A stretch of DNA of 64,000 nt from assembly GCF_003573695.1 (NCBI RefSeq), contig NC_039364.1, forward strand, positions 235,035,656 through 235,099,655, in the 5' to 3' direction. The stretch's first letter is position 1, and every line of letters starts with the position of its first letter. A model generated the notes under the pieces. That model was not told the DNA's origin, made no database searches, and saw only the letters and a program-made list of their open reading frames with translations. A program made the position numbers and the translations under genes. Shown piece by piece: positions 12,225 through 21,949 of the stretch. The DNA comes from Papaver somniferum. Its lineage: Eukaryota > Streptophyta > Magnoliopsida > Ranunculales > Papaveraceae.

Positions 12225-13773
12225 CCTGAAATGGATGGAGCCACAAACAACAAGTCAAAGAGTCATTCAGAGAATCAGAAACGTGAAAAACTGGCAATGT
12301 AAAGAAAAGAAGAAAAAAAATCAACTGTCTATTGAAACCTAACCATATTTCAGAAATTCTAAATCTGTTGTAAGTATTTATACAATTCTTCTTCTAAGCA
12401 TAATGCTCTGATGGTGGTGGTGCTATTTATGTTGCTGGCTGTGTTGGTGACTAAAAAGTATAGACTACCAATCTATTGAGAATTTGTCACTTGTATGAGT
12501 TGTTTGTGTAAAAGCTATCTTCATCAGGTGTATCATTGATTTCTAAGAGAAAGAGACATCACAGAACAAATTGACCTACCAGTCTCGTACCTAATAGTTC
12601 ATCATATATAAACCTAATGTCAATGAAATTCAGACCTCAAATTCCACTACTGATATAGTCGAATATTCCAACCAAATCATACAGCTAAACACAACATTGA
12701 AGAATAACTTGAACTGAAAAAGATGCAGTAACTAATAGCAATAACAACACATGGAGGCAAAAGGACTCACTCTCTCCCCCGTAGATTTAATCAAAGATGG
12801 TGCTTGATGTCCCCCCTGAGTTCCATGGAAAGGTTACAGATGAGATTTTGTTCATCACTAAACAATAATTAAGTTGCAGGACAGAGAGACAAGAGTATTC
12901 AGATAAATTGTGGGGGACAAATCGATAAACACAACCAAAATTACCAATTAAATAATCTAAATATCCTTTGTGCAAACTACAGCAGAGATTACCAACAATA
13001 AAATTAGAATTGGGGAAAAAAGGCTAGTATTTCATCTGCTGGTATGAGTATTCTCGGTAGACTGGATGAATAAAAAAAGTAAAGGGGTTAGATTTAAGAA
13101 ATTAACAATTGATTACCAAAACCCATGTTTTATTTTGATGATATTTACGAGAAAAGAAAAGAAAACTTACTTTTGATTGTAACTGTAAGAAGATGAAATC
13201 CGAAATTCAAACACGAGATCTGAAGTTAACCTTTACAGTGAACCTTTAAATACATGAGACCGATCTTCTTCTGCTGTTACACGAAAATTTCAGAGACAAA
13301 AAATGATATCCGGAAATAGTGAAGAGAAAAATCTTGGGTAAAACTTTGAAGTATGTTGTTGTTACCTGCTAGCCTTTAAACTTTGATCTTTAGATTTCAA
13401 TTTGTTGTTATGTGACTGTGATTCGTACCTGCCATCAGATTCAGAAGACTCAGCAGGGAAGAAGAAAAGAAGAGGAAGAATGAAGGCGGCAGCGGCTTAG
13501 GCTTAGGGAGTTAGGGTTTCCTTCTTCGTTTTTAACTTTTTATATGAGGGAAACAAGATATTGTGACACGTACGTAACAGGCTTACATTACTGTGACACG
13601 TAGTGGTGGGGAATGAGCCGGGTTAACCCGCGGGTTTCACGGTACGGGCCGGGTTAACCCGTTTCTTCACAAGCCACTAATTATACAACCCGCGCCCGTC
13701 TTGTTTAGTTACGATCCGGGACGGGTGCGGGTTTTCACGGGACGGGACGGGCTAACCCGCGGGTTTTGGATTG
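12225..13773 (-). other. hAT upstream region and 5'-UTR introns
   Basis: No coding sequence was found. The stretch lies between the transposase start and the right TIR, so it should carry the promoter and the non-coding first exon(s). The acceptor directly before the ATG supports at least one intron here. 13600-13773 is the GC-rich subterminal repeat zone. Confidence 0.5.
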
Positions 13774-13787
13774 GTTTGCCAGCTCTA

Positions 13788-13795
13788 AATACAAA
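13788..13795. repeat. hAT target-site duplication, right copy
   Basis: AATACAAA, an exact match to 8628-8635. Confidence 0.93.
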
Positions 13796-14469
13796 CATGC
13801 CTATCAAATTATGCATTTTTCTTCTATTTCTTATAATCAATTAAAATGATAATTTTAGAAATATCTTCTTGTTTAGTGATATAGGTCACTCAATAGTGTG
13901 GCAAAATCCAAAAGTAAATAGGTCATTTAATAGTGAGACGGAGGGAGAACAAAATGGCGGCACAAATAAAAATAAAAATATTAAAATTTAGGTTGGATCA
14001 AGATTTTAGAATGACATTTAGAAGTAAAAAAGAAAACTTCTAAAAATTATTTATGCTTTTGGAGATACATAAACGCTTTTGCTTTTGCTCTTGGAGATGC
14101 ATAAATTTGAGTTGTGCTCCCTTGCTAGCCCGCTGTTTTTAAGGTATCATCTTTTTGCAAATACCAGCGGTAACACTTAGTGTCCTTTTACCTGTCTTCT
14201 GCTTCAACTACAATAACCAGTTCGAGCAATAAATACTAGTGATACAATAATAAAACTACGTCGTAGCTTTGCTTATATTTAAGCATTGGGGGAGGCCTGG
14301 ACACTGTTCATTTTCAATCGCAATAAAAAAAAACAGATTACAACCTACCTAAGATCCCTGTGGCGGACGGACGTGGGGAACTCAAATTTGCCCCATCACA
14401 CCGATTGTTGGGGACCTTGGGGTCTGTAAGTTGTGATTGTTGAAATTCCAAAAGATGTCTTCTTTAAAA
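13796..14469. other. Intergenic stretch
   Basis: No gene is supported. Around 13895-13950 the minus strand reads CTCCCTCCGTCTCACTATT, a motif common at the ends of plant Stowaway/Mariner MITEs. No partner end or TA duplication was found, so it may be a MITE fragment. Confidence 0.3.
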
Positions 14470-14474
14470 CATGT

Positions 14475-14944
14475 TGCAGATACTAAATACCGCATGCCTG
14501 TTTGATATGCGAAATAGTGATTGTCATGGCGAAGCGAAGACCATCGCACATAGCTTATTCAGGATGACACACTAGATGACGTCGGATGAATCACGATAAA
14601 GGTGTGATCATGCGATACTATAGAATACGTGCGAGAAGAGTCAATGTGAGTGTGCGTTAACAACGCACGGCAGATCCGAAAATAAAGGTTTTATTAGCTG
14701 TCATCCACTATGTAAACCCCTATATAAGGGGACCGAGCGACCTTGTAAGAGAGATATCTTTTTGAGAGATTAGACTTGTAATTTAGGAGAGATAAAGATT
14801 GTTTGTCCTCCAAGTTAGAGTTCATCTCAATATTTGTAACCATATTGAAGAATTTTATGAATGAATACATGAATTATAAGATGATTACTTGAATTGTTAT
14901 TGAGTTTTGTTAATGGTGTGGTTGTAGGATTTCTTGCAACTACA
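14475..14944 (+). repeat. Tat-like 5' LTR
   Basis: This is 470 bases, TGCAGATACT to GCAACTACA, and matches the 3' LTR with roughly 24 differences. The TATA region is a near-palindrome, CCCCTATATAAGGGG (about 14717-14731), conserved in both LTRs. Confidence 0.93.
14721..14728 (+). promoter_or_regulatory. TATA box of the Tat-like LTR
   Basis: TATATAAG within the conserved CCCC...GGGG near-palindrome. The same sequence lies at 26691-26698 in the 3' LTR. Confidence 0.65.
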
Positions 14945-14946
14945 TT

Positions 14947-14964
14947 TGGCGCTAGAAACAGCTC
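14947..14964 (+). other. Primer-binding site of the Tat-like element
   Basis: TGGCGCTAGAAACAGCTC follows the LTR end by two bases, the position expected for a minus-strand primer site. I did not assign the tRNA. Confidence 0.6.
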
Positions 14965-15106
14965 GGAGTGATATCCTGTAGTGGTGAGAGTTTAGAAGTT
15001 AAACCTAAAAATTTAGAAGGAAAGTCTAAAAACTTTCATTGTCATTATCTCAATTTTTAGGTCTTAATAGAGAAAATTTTCTTCTAATTGAAACAAGAAA
15101 ACAAAA

Positions 15107-16926
15107 ATGGTAAGATAAAATCCTACAGGACACACGATAGCGGTTAGAAGGAGCAAGAGAATTGCTGGAAGAAGAAGAAGTGAAATCGCAGAGTCATCCA
15201 GGACAGGAGAAAAACAAATTCAAGAACAACAAGTCCATCATCAGATTCGACGAGTACCTGTCCAAGATAACGCTATTGACTACGATAGAGTGAGTGTTCA
15301 TACTTCACAAACATATTCAACATAAGAGGATGAACAAAGGACAGTAGAGGAAGGACTCATAGAAAGAAATACTGAAGATATAACAATCGAAGAGCTTCGG
15401 CATAGGTTGATTGCGGAAAGAAGAAGAGAGGATGAAGAGCGTGGGAGCTTGATGCGTCAGAACAGTGAGTTAAGAGAAACAAATATAATATTACAGGAGC
15501 ATAGGTTGAGAAGTACGACTTGCTCAATGTCAAGATCAAGCAGGAGTACGTCAAGACGCAGTCATTCCAATCGCAGAGATGTTAGAAAATAAACGCGTTT
15601 GGATGATATTGCATAAGACAGTCAAGAAAATGATAATCATCAAGATCGACGCGATGAACATCGCATAGATCAACCACCAATAGAGTATCGGTACGTGTTA
15701 CATGGTGAAGATCATCGTGTGCAAGAGGGTAATAGAGATAACAGATATGAACAACATGATGACCGATATCGAGGTGAACAACATGATCAAGAACAAGGTA
15801 GACGAATATTAAGAGACCAACGCGAACGCTTAGCTAAGGTTGAAAGATATATGGCTGCACAGAGTCACGCACAAGATGAGCGAGAAAGGTGTAGGAGAAG
15901 AATACAAGAACTTGAAGAACGAGAATTTCAGGATGTTGTGCGCGAAAACAACCATGATAATCGAATAAGAAGGCACGAATATAATCGCACTCACCCAAGC
16001 CAGATTGTGGATGATGAAGAGGAACAGAGAAGAACAAGGTTGCAGGAAAGAGAGATTCTAAGGGATCAACAAGATCAAATAGATGAGAATGAAGTAAAAA
16101 GACGGAGAGGCTTAAGAAATGCCGAAGAAGAAAGAGAGATACAAGAAGATATACATCAGAATAGGCATGACAATAGAGTAATGATGGCAAGACTGAAAAG
16201 GCCAATGCAACAAGACCAGGGGTGAAGGAACAAATTTTAAGGGAGTTATCAGAAGTGAGAGAATTAATGACAACAAGAAGAGAGGGTGGCATACGACAAT
16301 TAGATGGGGCAATTGAAGAAGCAGGGAAGACACCATTTGCAAGGCAAATACAGATGACAGGAATACCGCCTAAGTGCAATTTACCAGCATTTACCAACAT
16401 ATTTGATGGAACATCATGTGCGATACATCATATTAAGGCTTATGTGCGATATTTATTGCAGTGGGAGCCCATAAAGATGTCGCATCTAAATGCTACGGTA
16501 GAAAAAATCTGGGTAGTTATAATTTTGATGGAAGAAATACAAGCACCACCAAATGCGGGAAATGAGCCACCACCAGGGAGGAGAAGTAGAGAATACTGTG
16601 ATTATCATAACTTCCATGGCCATACAACAAATAATTGTAGGGACATAAAGAAAATTATACGGCGAATGATAGATCAAGGGAAGTTGGATCACTTTTTGGT
16701 ACAGCCACCACAAAATTTACCACCACCACCTCCAGAAGTTCGCACCCAAGGTGTAGAGACAGGAAGAAATACATATTTGAATGAGGTGGGTGCAAAGGCA
16801 AAGAATCTGTATTGTAATTCAATAATACATTCGTGCAAGAACAAGGAAGACTTCCATAATAATATCTTGAGCAGAGTATTCGCATGGGATAATAATGGAA
16901 GAGAAATATTGAATCTTGCGAAGGTA
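15107..16926 (+). pseudogene. gag: Tat-like gag, broken
   Basis: The N-terminal half is highly charged and coiled-coil prone, with many Arg/Glu repeats. It is interrupted by stops, including a TAA near 15323 and one at 15590. From 16222 one frame runs to 16929. It includes a short gag core (FDGTSCAIHHIKAYVRYLLQW), which then jumps, with some of the usual gag domain apparently missing, to a knuckle segment (YCDYHNFHGHTTNNCRDIKK, about 16600-16656) and a proline-rich tail. It ends at a TAA formed by the first bases of the inserted block. The protein would package the element RNA, but this copy is not intact. Confidence 0.8.
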
Positions 16927-17103
16927 TAAGAAATTATTCTTCAAATCAATTTTTGTATCCTTAATTAAGAGCAAAAAATATATGGTTTAATGAGAAAGAT
17001 TTTTAGAGACAAGAAATATGAATCGCATATTAATTCCTTCGATTACAAAATAAATATCCTTGTAGAAGTTAGTGGATGCATGCATGTTATAATCTCCTGA
17101 TCC

Positions 17104-17111
17104 TCTATAAA
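17104..17111 (+). promoter_or_regulatory. TATA box of the defensin-like gene
   Basis: CTATAAAT lies 105-112 bases before the start codon. A transcript beginning about 30 bases downstream would skip the ATG at 17121 and reach the coding ATG at 17216 first. Confidence 0.6.
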
Positions 17112-17215
17112 TTGAGAGCCATGAACATCAATCTCATCACACCAAAACTACAATCTTCCAAGAAAATCAGCATTCTTTTTAGATTACTCTTCAAATTTTA
17201 ATTTCGCCTTCTGAA

Positions 17216-17620
17216 ATGGCCAGTGGAAAAGTAACAGCTATGGCCTGCCTTGTCATGTTCATGGTTTTCTGCGCAGGTAAAAATAAATCTGATAGTTAAC
17301 GGAATATTACTAACTGGAGAGTTTACTCATAAATTATTTTTTTATGCATATTGCTCCAGATAATTCTTTTTATCAATTTCCTGACATGCCTTAATGGTTT
17401 AATATTAACAAGTCTGCAACATATATGTTATGCAGATTTTAACAGCGTTATGGCATCAACTGCAAAGCCACCAGCATGTTGTCAACCAAATCACATAGGT
17501 CAATGTAATCTGAGCAACAAAAATGACATGGTGCGCTGTAACGATTACTGCATTTCAAGATGCAGGGGTGGAGAATGCAAGATTAGGGATGGGAAGCATG
17601 TCTGCGAATGCTACTGTTAA
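17216..17620 (+). CDS. Defensin-like (cysteine-rich) secreted peptide, two exons
   Basis: Exon 1 (17216-17276) encodes a hydrophobic signal peptide and ends CAG before GTAAAA. Exon 2 (17436-17620) follows ATGCAG and encodes the mature part. Together they give 81 residues with a TAA at 17618. An intron just after the signal peptide in codon phase 1 is the usual layout of plant DEFL/LCR genes. The mature region has ten cysteines: CC, then singles, two C-x3-C pairs, GGEC and a terminal CECYC. This resembles the DEFL subgroup ending C-x-C-x-C, with a cysteine-stabilised alpha-beta fold. Members act outside the cell in defence or reproductive signalling; which role applies here is unknown. The frame, splice sites and all cysteines are intact. 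It lies inside the block carried by the Tat-like element. Confidence 0.9.
17277..17435 (+). other. Intron of the defensin-like gene
   Basis: GT at 17277 and AG at 17434-17435, 159 bases, T-rich before the acceptor, in phase 1. Confidence 0.85.
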
Positions 17621-18918
17621 GACATTCCTCAATGCACTATGCACGCAAACATATATAGATCCATTCGTTCGACTGATAGATGAAGATTTTTGGTTTATAG
17701 TGCATGGAAATGTACTAGTTTCTTTGTAAGCTTCTCCATAAATAATGAATAAAACCAATCGATTAGCCTTTGCCTTTTTGTATGCTTTTGACTAAGCTAT
17801 CTTTCTCAATTTTCATGCAATTAATTAAAACTAATATTCAGCCATGCCTGCCGTCCAATTTAACTTACAAATCATTTGTTTTTACGTTTTTTTCCCTAGA
17901 GATGACCTTACAACGCCCTTTCTGGGACATTCGACAGCATATAAAATGGTGGTGTGTTTATCTGTTCTTCAAATTGACTGGTAGGAGGGAGAAAAGAACT
18001 GGTATTTCAAAATAAGAATCTATGCGCCTATAATGAGAATTCTCGAAGTCAAATTGCGATATTTCAAGAGCCAGTTGGTTGGGTTCTTCCATTCAGTCCA
18101 ACAACTACCTTTTCATTCGGCATATAAACACAAGTCAAGCTTGGGTCTGTTAGGAATGGCGCAGAGAAAGAAGTGTATTTTGTCTCTTTTTTTCTTTTTT
18201 TTTTGCCAACGAAACCACGTCTCAGCGTCTAAAACACGAATATTGCAGGTAGCTATTTTTAGAATTGAGTTTTACTGGTCTAAATATTTTTGTGGTGTTT
18301 TTTATCGTCTAATGTAAAGTGTAAACCCTCATCGAGTATCTATCTCTCCTTTGTCTCCGCCTCATGCTGTTACTAATTTCCCCGTCTAGTAATGGACTCG
18401 TGCCAAGTTATGATGATGGGCCGATGGGGTGTATAATTTTATTAATATCGGCTTGGGTACTTAACTCAGTTTCTCTTGAAGTCCTATGAGTGTTCGAGAA
18501 TTTGAACCGTGCATATTGATTTTGTGCAGTTTGATCAACGTTTTCAAGACTTAGATACTGAGCTCCCTGAGTCATATTTGAGAATGAACATTACTCGTTT
18601 GTTATCTCATTAATCTCAGAACAACGAGAAGATTAGACGAGTGAGACCCAAAGGAGTCATAATCGGCTAAGACACTGGACATATGATATAATCCAGGCCC
18701 TTAAGTGATATGCGTCCAGTAAGAGGCATATAGATGCCGCAACTATTTCCAGCAGAAACATGAACCAAGTGTTAAGTGCTTGTAAAATGATAATTGTACC
18801 CAGTTTGCAGTAAGAATCAAGAATGTCAAAAAGGAACATAGATTACAGGAAGAACTGTATAGCAAATTATTGATCAATGATGGAACTAATCTTATACTGC
18901 TAAAGGTATAAAAAGCCC
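17621..18918. other. 3' flank of the defensin-like gene, no further gene
   Basis: An AATGAATAAA cluster near 17741-17750 could serve polyadenylation. The remainder is AT-rich with a T-run near 18190-18205. No coding signal is convincing. Confidence 0.4.
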
Positions 18919-18948
18919 AATATAACCAAACAGTTCGGAGTACTGGTT
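18919..18948 (+). repeat. 30-bp direct repeat, copy 1
   Basis: Exactly repeated at 20025-20054 in the same orientation. The two copies bracket the 5-phosphatase fragment. The core is CAGTTCGGAGTACTGGTT. Confidence 0.9.
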
Positions 18949-19446
18949 CAGACGTTTTTAACGGAAGAAGAATTAATGTATTTTCAAATTACTGACTTCA
19001 AATATGAGAGTAATTTTTTTTCATTTCTGATCGATTATTGTATTTTATGACTTTAAGTGTGAGAGTCGATCTTCCCATTTCTGGTTGATTACTGTATTCT
19101 TAATCAGTTAGAACGAATGTGATTGTGTGGGTGCACTGTGTTATGAATTTAGGGAACATCGTAGTAAGAGCAAGTCTAATCGAGGAACTCAAAGCTAAGA
19201 AAAAAAACACAAAGAGGCGTGGAAGATTAAGAGAGTGTTGAGATGGAAAATGCTTTTACTTCACGAAGGTTAACCTTTTTGGTCTTAAAAATCATTTTAC
19301 TATTGTATTACCAAACTAATTTCTAGAGTTATTATTTTATTTCTATAAATCAAAAAATAACCTTTTTGGTCTTAAAAATCAAAAAATCATTTTACTATTG
19401 TTATTTTCCTCCACAAAATGGACAAAATTTGCATAGGCACACTTAC

Positions 19447-20035
19447 TCATGTTCTAAAATTCTAACAGGGGAAGGTGCGAATGGTTGTCCGGAAAATCTC
19501 TGAGATTGAGAGAACTTTGTTTTCTTCAATATCTCAGTGACATCGGAATTTCTCCGAACCTCATCACCTTCTTTCTCGCCTGAAGTTAAATGGGTGCACA
19601 CAAAGCAAAAGGTTGTTCGATGCAATGTCATACTGATTGAAACCGAACCCTACAAAAATTAAACCCCATCACTCATTTCATTAGCATCTTGTCTACCTAG
19701 AATGTAAACAGTAATTCGAAAACTTTCACTTCACTAGCATCTTGTCTAACCTTATTTCCAAGATACCCCATAATACACGAGACTTTTAAATTGCTGACAT
19801 GTTGGTTAAGATCAGTTCGAACCCACACACACAAAAAGATGCCTACCATTTGCTTACTTGCAGCTAAGCTGTAACGACTACTAGTACTATTCTTTGGAGA
19901 TTTGCGCCTCATCGAAAAAATAGATGATTCATCCTCTATGTCTGAGTTTGGACTCCAAGTTGAATGTCTTTCTAAATCCTCTTTATCCAATTCATCCTCT
20001 AATGATATCAGATCAGAGAAGCTGAATATAACCAA
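19447..20035 (-). pseudogene. Fragment of a type I inositol polyphosphate 5-phosphatase gene
   Basis: Two exons are readable on the minus strand. The first (about 20035-19751) has an acidic/serine-rich linker, then [20 protein letters not shown] and HVSNLKVSC, ending GYLGNK before GTTAGA. The second (19649-19447) continues GSVSISM, TTFCFVCTHLTSGEKEGDE and RRNSDVTEILKKTKF, ending ILEHE before GTAAGT. These are landmark segments of plant type I 5-phosphatases, which remove the 5-phosphate from soluble and lipid inositol phosphates. The N-terminus and the exons with the catalytic WLGDLNYR-type motifs are absent, and a few residues are lost before MGYLGNK. It is a gene fragment without catalytic capacity. 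Confidence 0.85.
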
Positions 20036-20054
20036 ACAGTTCGGAGTACTGGTT
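20025..20054 (+). repeat. 30-bp direct repeat, copy 2
   Basis: Identical to 18919-18948. It overlaps the upstream edge of the 5-phosphatase fragment. Confidence 0.9.
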
Positions 20055-21035
20055 TTGTTGCGATATTGCTGCGTTCCATCAAATCCATGGATGCACCCTC
20101 ACCAGAGCAGGGCCGTATTTAGACGACCATGTGCGGAAGAGATCAGGACGCCTCAAAAGAGAAAACCAAAACAAAAAAAAATGACTTTGATATATCTTCA
20201 TCTGTACCAATCTCATGATCTACATCATAAACCTCTTCGTTTACGGCTGATTACAGCCGATGAGCTTCCAACTAAATTACGCGCATTTCTAACAAGAAAA
20301 TTATCTATAGCTCCACTAGAAATTGTACAAATACATCACTTTTTCCCTTACATGTACGTCTAGCATGTCTATTTTACAACCGTCTTATACGCCTTTTTGT
20401 AAATAAATAAACCAAATTTGTACATGGAACAAAACAATTAGATTGATGGAGGACAAACTAATAGGATACTAATCAATTGAAGAAGCAATTTTACGGTCAA
20501 TACAAAATCGACGATAAGATTACAAAATATCATATCACAAAGCATCCAATGAGATATCCAAAATCAGTTAATCAAACTAAAATATCAAAAGCATCCGGTA
20601 AGATATCAACAAGTTAATCAATTAACCATGTACCCAAAATCGCAACAAGTCTGCAAGTGATTATAACTATTAACTAAGTATATAATATCATAAGAGATTA
20701 TTACGTACAACTACGGATCTACCTGTGTACCTATGAATGGAATGAATTTATTCCTTCTCGGCGTGGGTTTCTTTTTTGTCGGCTAGGGTTTTCTTCTTGC
20801 GTACTGGCTTGGTACTTGATAGTTGAAAGCAGAGGCGTTAACTATGGAATATAATGAAGAATTGGGTTCGTTGGATATTAGGTAAATAAAGCCCACCAAA
20901 AATTTACCCACCATAATTCAAAATTTCACGTCCTGTGAAATTTCCCGTCTTGTGCTAGAGCCCAACATGCCCCCCTTCAGAACCGGGCCTGGGTATCTCC
21001 CCTAAAGGATTGGCAGAAGCAACCTTCAATACATA
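20055..21035. other. Right part of the inserted block
   Basis: No gene was recognised. 20730-20800 reads on the minus strand like a plant 5' leader (AAAACCCTAGCC). The last 100 bases, with GAACCGGGCCTGGGTATC, look like a dispersed repeat end of unknown family. Confidence 0.35.
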
Positions 21036-21036
21036 G

Positions 21037-21949
21037 AAGGTACCTGAAGGTGGAGAATTGCATGAAAATTCTTTAGTGGTAAAATTGGAAATTAATCCAA
21101 AGGCAAAAACTGATGAAGATGAAGAGGAAGACGCAGATACATTGGCTATTAACAGAATACTAATAGATCCTGGCAGTTCGGTAGATATCTTATTTTACCA
21201 TACATACAAAACTATGGGTGGTCGAGATGATGAGCTAATTCCTTCTACTTATAAGATTTATGGTTTTAATGGAACGGTCAATAAACCAAAGGGCGAGATA
21301 ACTATGTGAATTCCTTTAAAAAAATATATCATCTGAAATAGTGATCTGTGTTGTGGACGCAGAATCACTCTACAATGCTTTGATTGGAAGACCGTGGTTG
21401 CATGGTATTCTAGGGGTGGCTTCAAATTTTCACCAGTGCATTAAATTTACCCTTCCTTAAGGTGTAGGAGTAATAAGAGGAGATCCTAACAAAGGAAAGG
21501 CATGTCATGAGATTGATATCGAAAAATGCAAAGAAAGCTCAAGCAAGCGAAGAAAATGGAAGCAGCAGATAAAAGATAGTCAGAGAAGTGAAAGGTTGAT
21601 GGTAGATGCCATAAACAAAGGGAATGTGATAACTATCGCACAAGAGCAAAGATATGAATTCCAAGAAGGGGATCTAGTATTGAGGCAGAAACCTAAGTAC
21701 CTAAGAAATGGCAAAGGGAACATGGAGAACATGTGGGAAGGTCCATATAAGATCAAGAGAGTCGTTGACCATGGAATGTATGAGTTGATAGATGAAGAGG
21801 GGAAATCATCCGGTGAATTGTGGAACAAGATGTACTTGAAAAGATATGGTCTATGCGGAAATTCTTGCACTGTAGAAGAAATAGAACAAATACGCATCAC
21901 TATGTTCGATGACATAAATGAACTCAAAAAGGCACAGAAGGTGAAATAA
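21037..21949 (+). pseudogene. Tat-like protease fused by deletion to integrase C-terminus
   Basis: From 21037 the frame encodes a gypsy protease with ILIDPGSSVDILFYHTY; DPGSS is the usual Tat form of the catalytic site. It breaks at a TGA at 21307. Traces of the LIGRPWLHG segment follow in shifted frames to about 21500. At about 21590-21949 the reading is the integrase C-terminus (EGDLVLRQKPKY, MWEGPYKIKRV, LWNKMYLKRY). Reverse transcriptase, RNase H and the integrase catalytic core, normally more than 3 kb, are absent between them. Any mobility would need enzymes from another element. Confidence 0.82.

Larger units (their letters stand above)
8636..13787 (-). mobile_element. hAT DNA transposon, complete with TIRs and target duplication
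   Basis: The element begins TAGAGCTGGCAAAC (8636-8649) and ends with the exact reverse complement (13774-13787). It is flanked by the 8-base direct repeat AATACAAA (8628-8635 and 13788-13795); an 8-bp duplication with TAGAG-type TIRs is diagnostic of hAT elements. The outer 150-200 bases at each end are packed with CCCGCGGGTT and CACGGG motifs in both orientations, as expected for subterminal transposase-binding repeats. A spliced transposase gene occupies 12224-9472 on the minus strand. The exact TIRs and duplication argue for a fairly recent insertion. Confidence 0.95.
16927..21035. other. 4.1-kb block of host-like genic DNA inserted between gag and protease
   Basis: GAAGGTA occurs at 16920-16926 and again at 21036-21042, in the same codon frame of gag on the left and of protease on the right. 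Taking out one copy with the intervening 4,109 bases leaves a single open frame across the join, which strongly suggests an insertion with a 7-bp target duplication. The block carries a complete two-exon defensin-like gene (plus strand), a two-exon fragment of an inositol polyphosphate 5-phosphatase gene (minus strand) and intergenic-type sequence. Its ends show no TIRs, no TG/CA, no poly(A) and no clear Helitron ends, so the mechanism is open. Introns are retained, so the DNA was not copied from mRNA. Confidence 0.72.

Noticed and set aside
16927..21035. The genic block as a Helitron
   Set aside because: No TC start after A was found. A CTAG near the right side is followed by A, not T, and no terminal hairpin is convincing. 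The 7-bp duplication also argues against it.
16927..21035. The genic block as a Pack-MULE
   Set aside because: The ends show no terminal inverted repeats, and only 7 of 9 bases agree when the duplication is extended to the MULE length.
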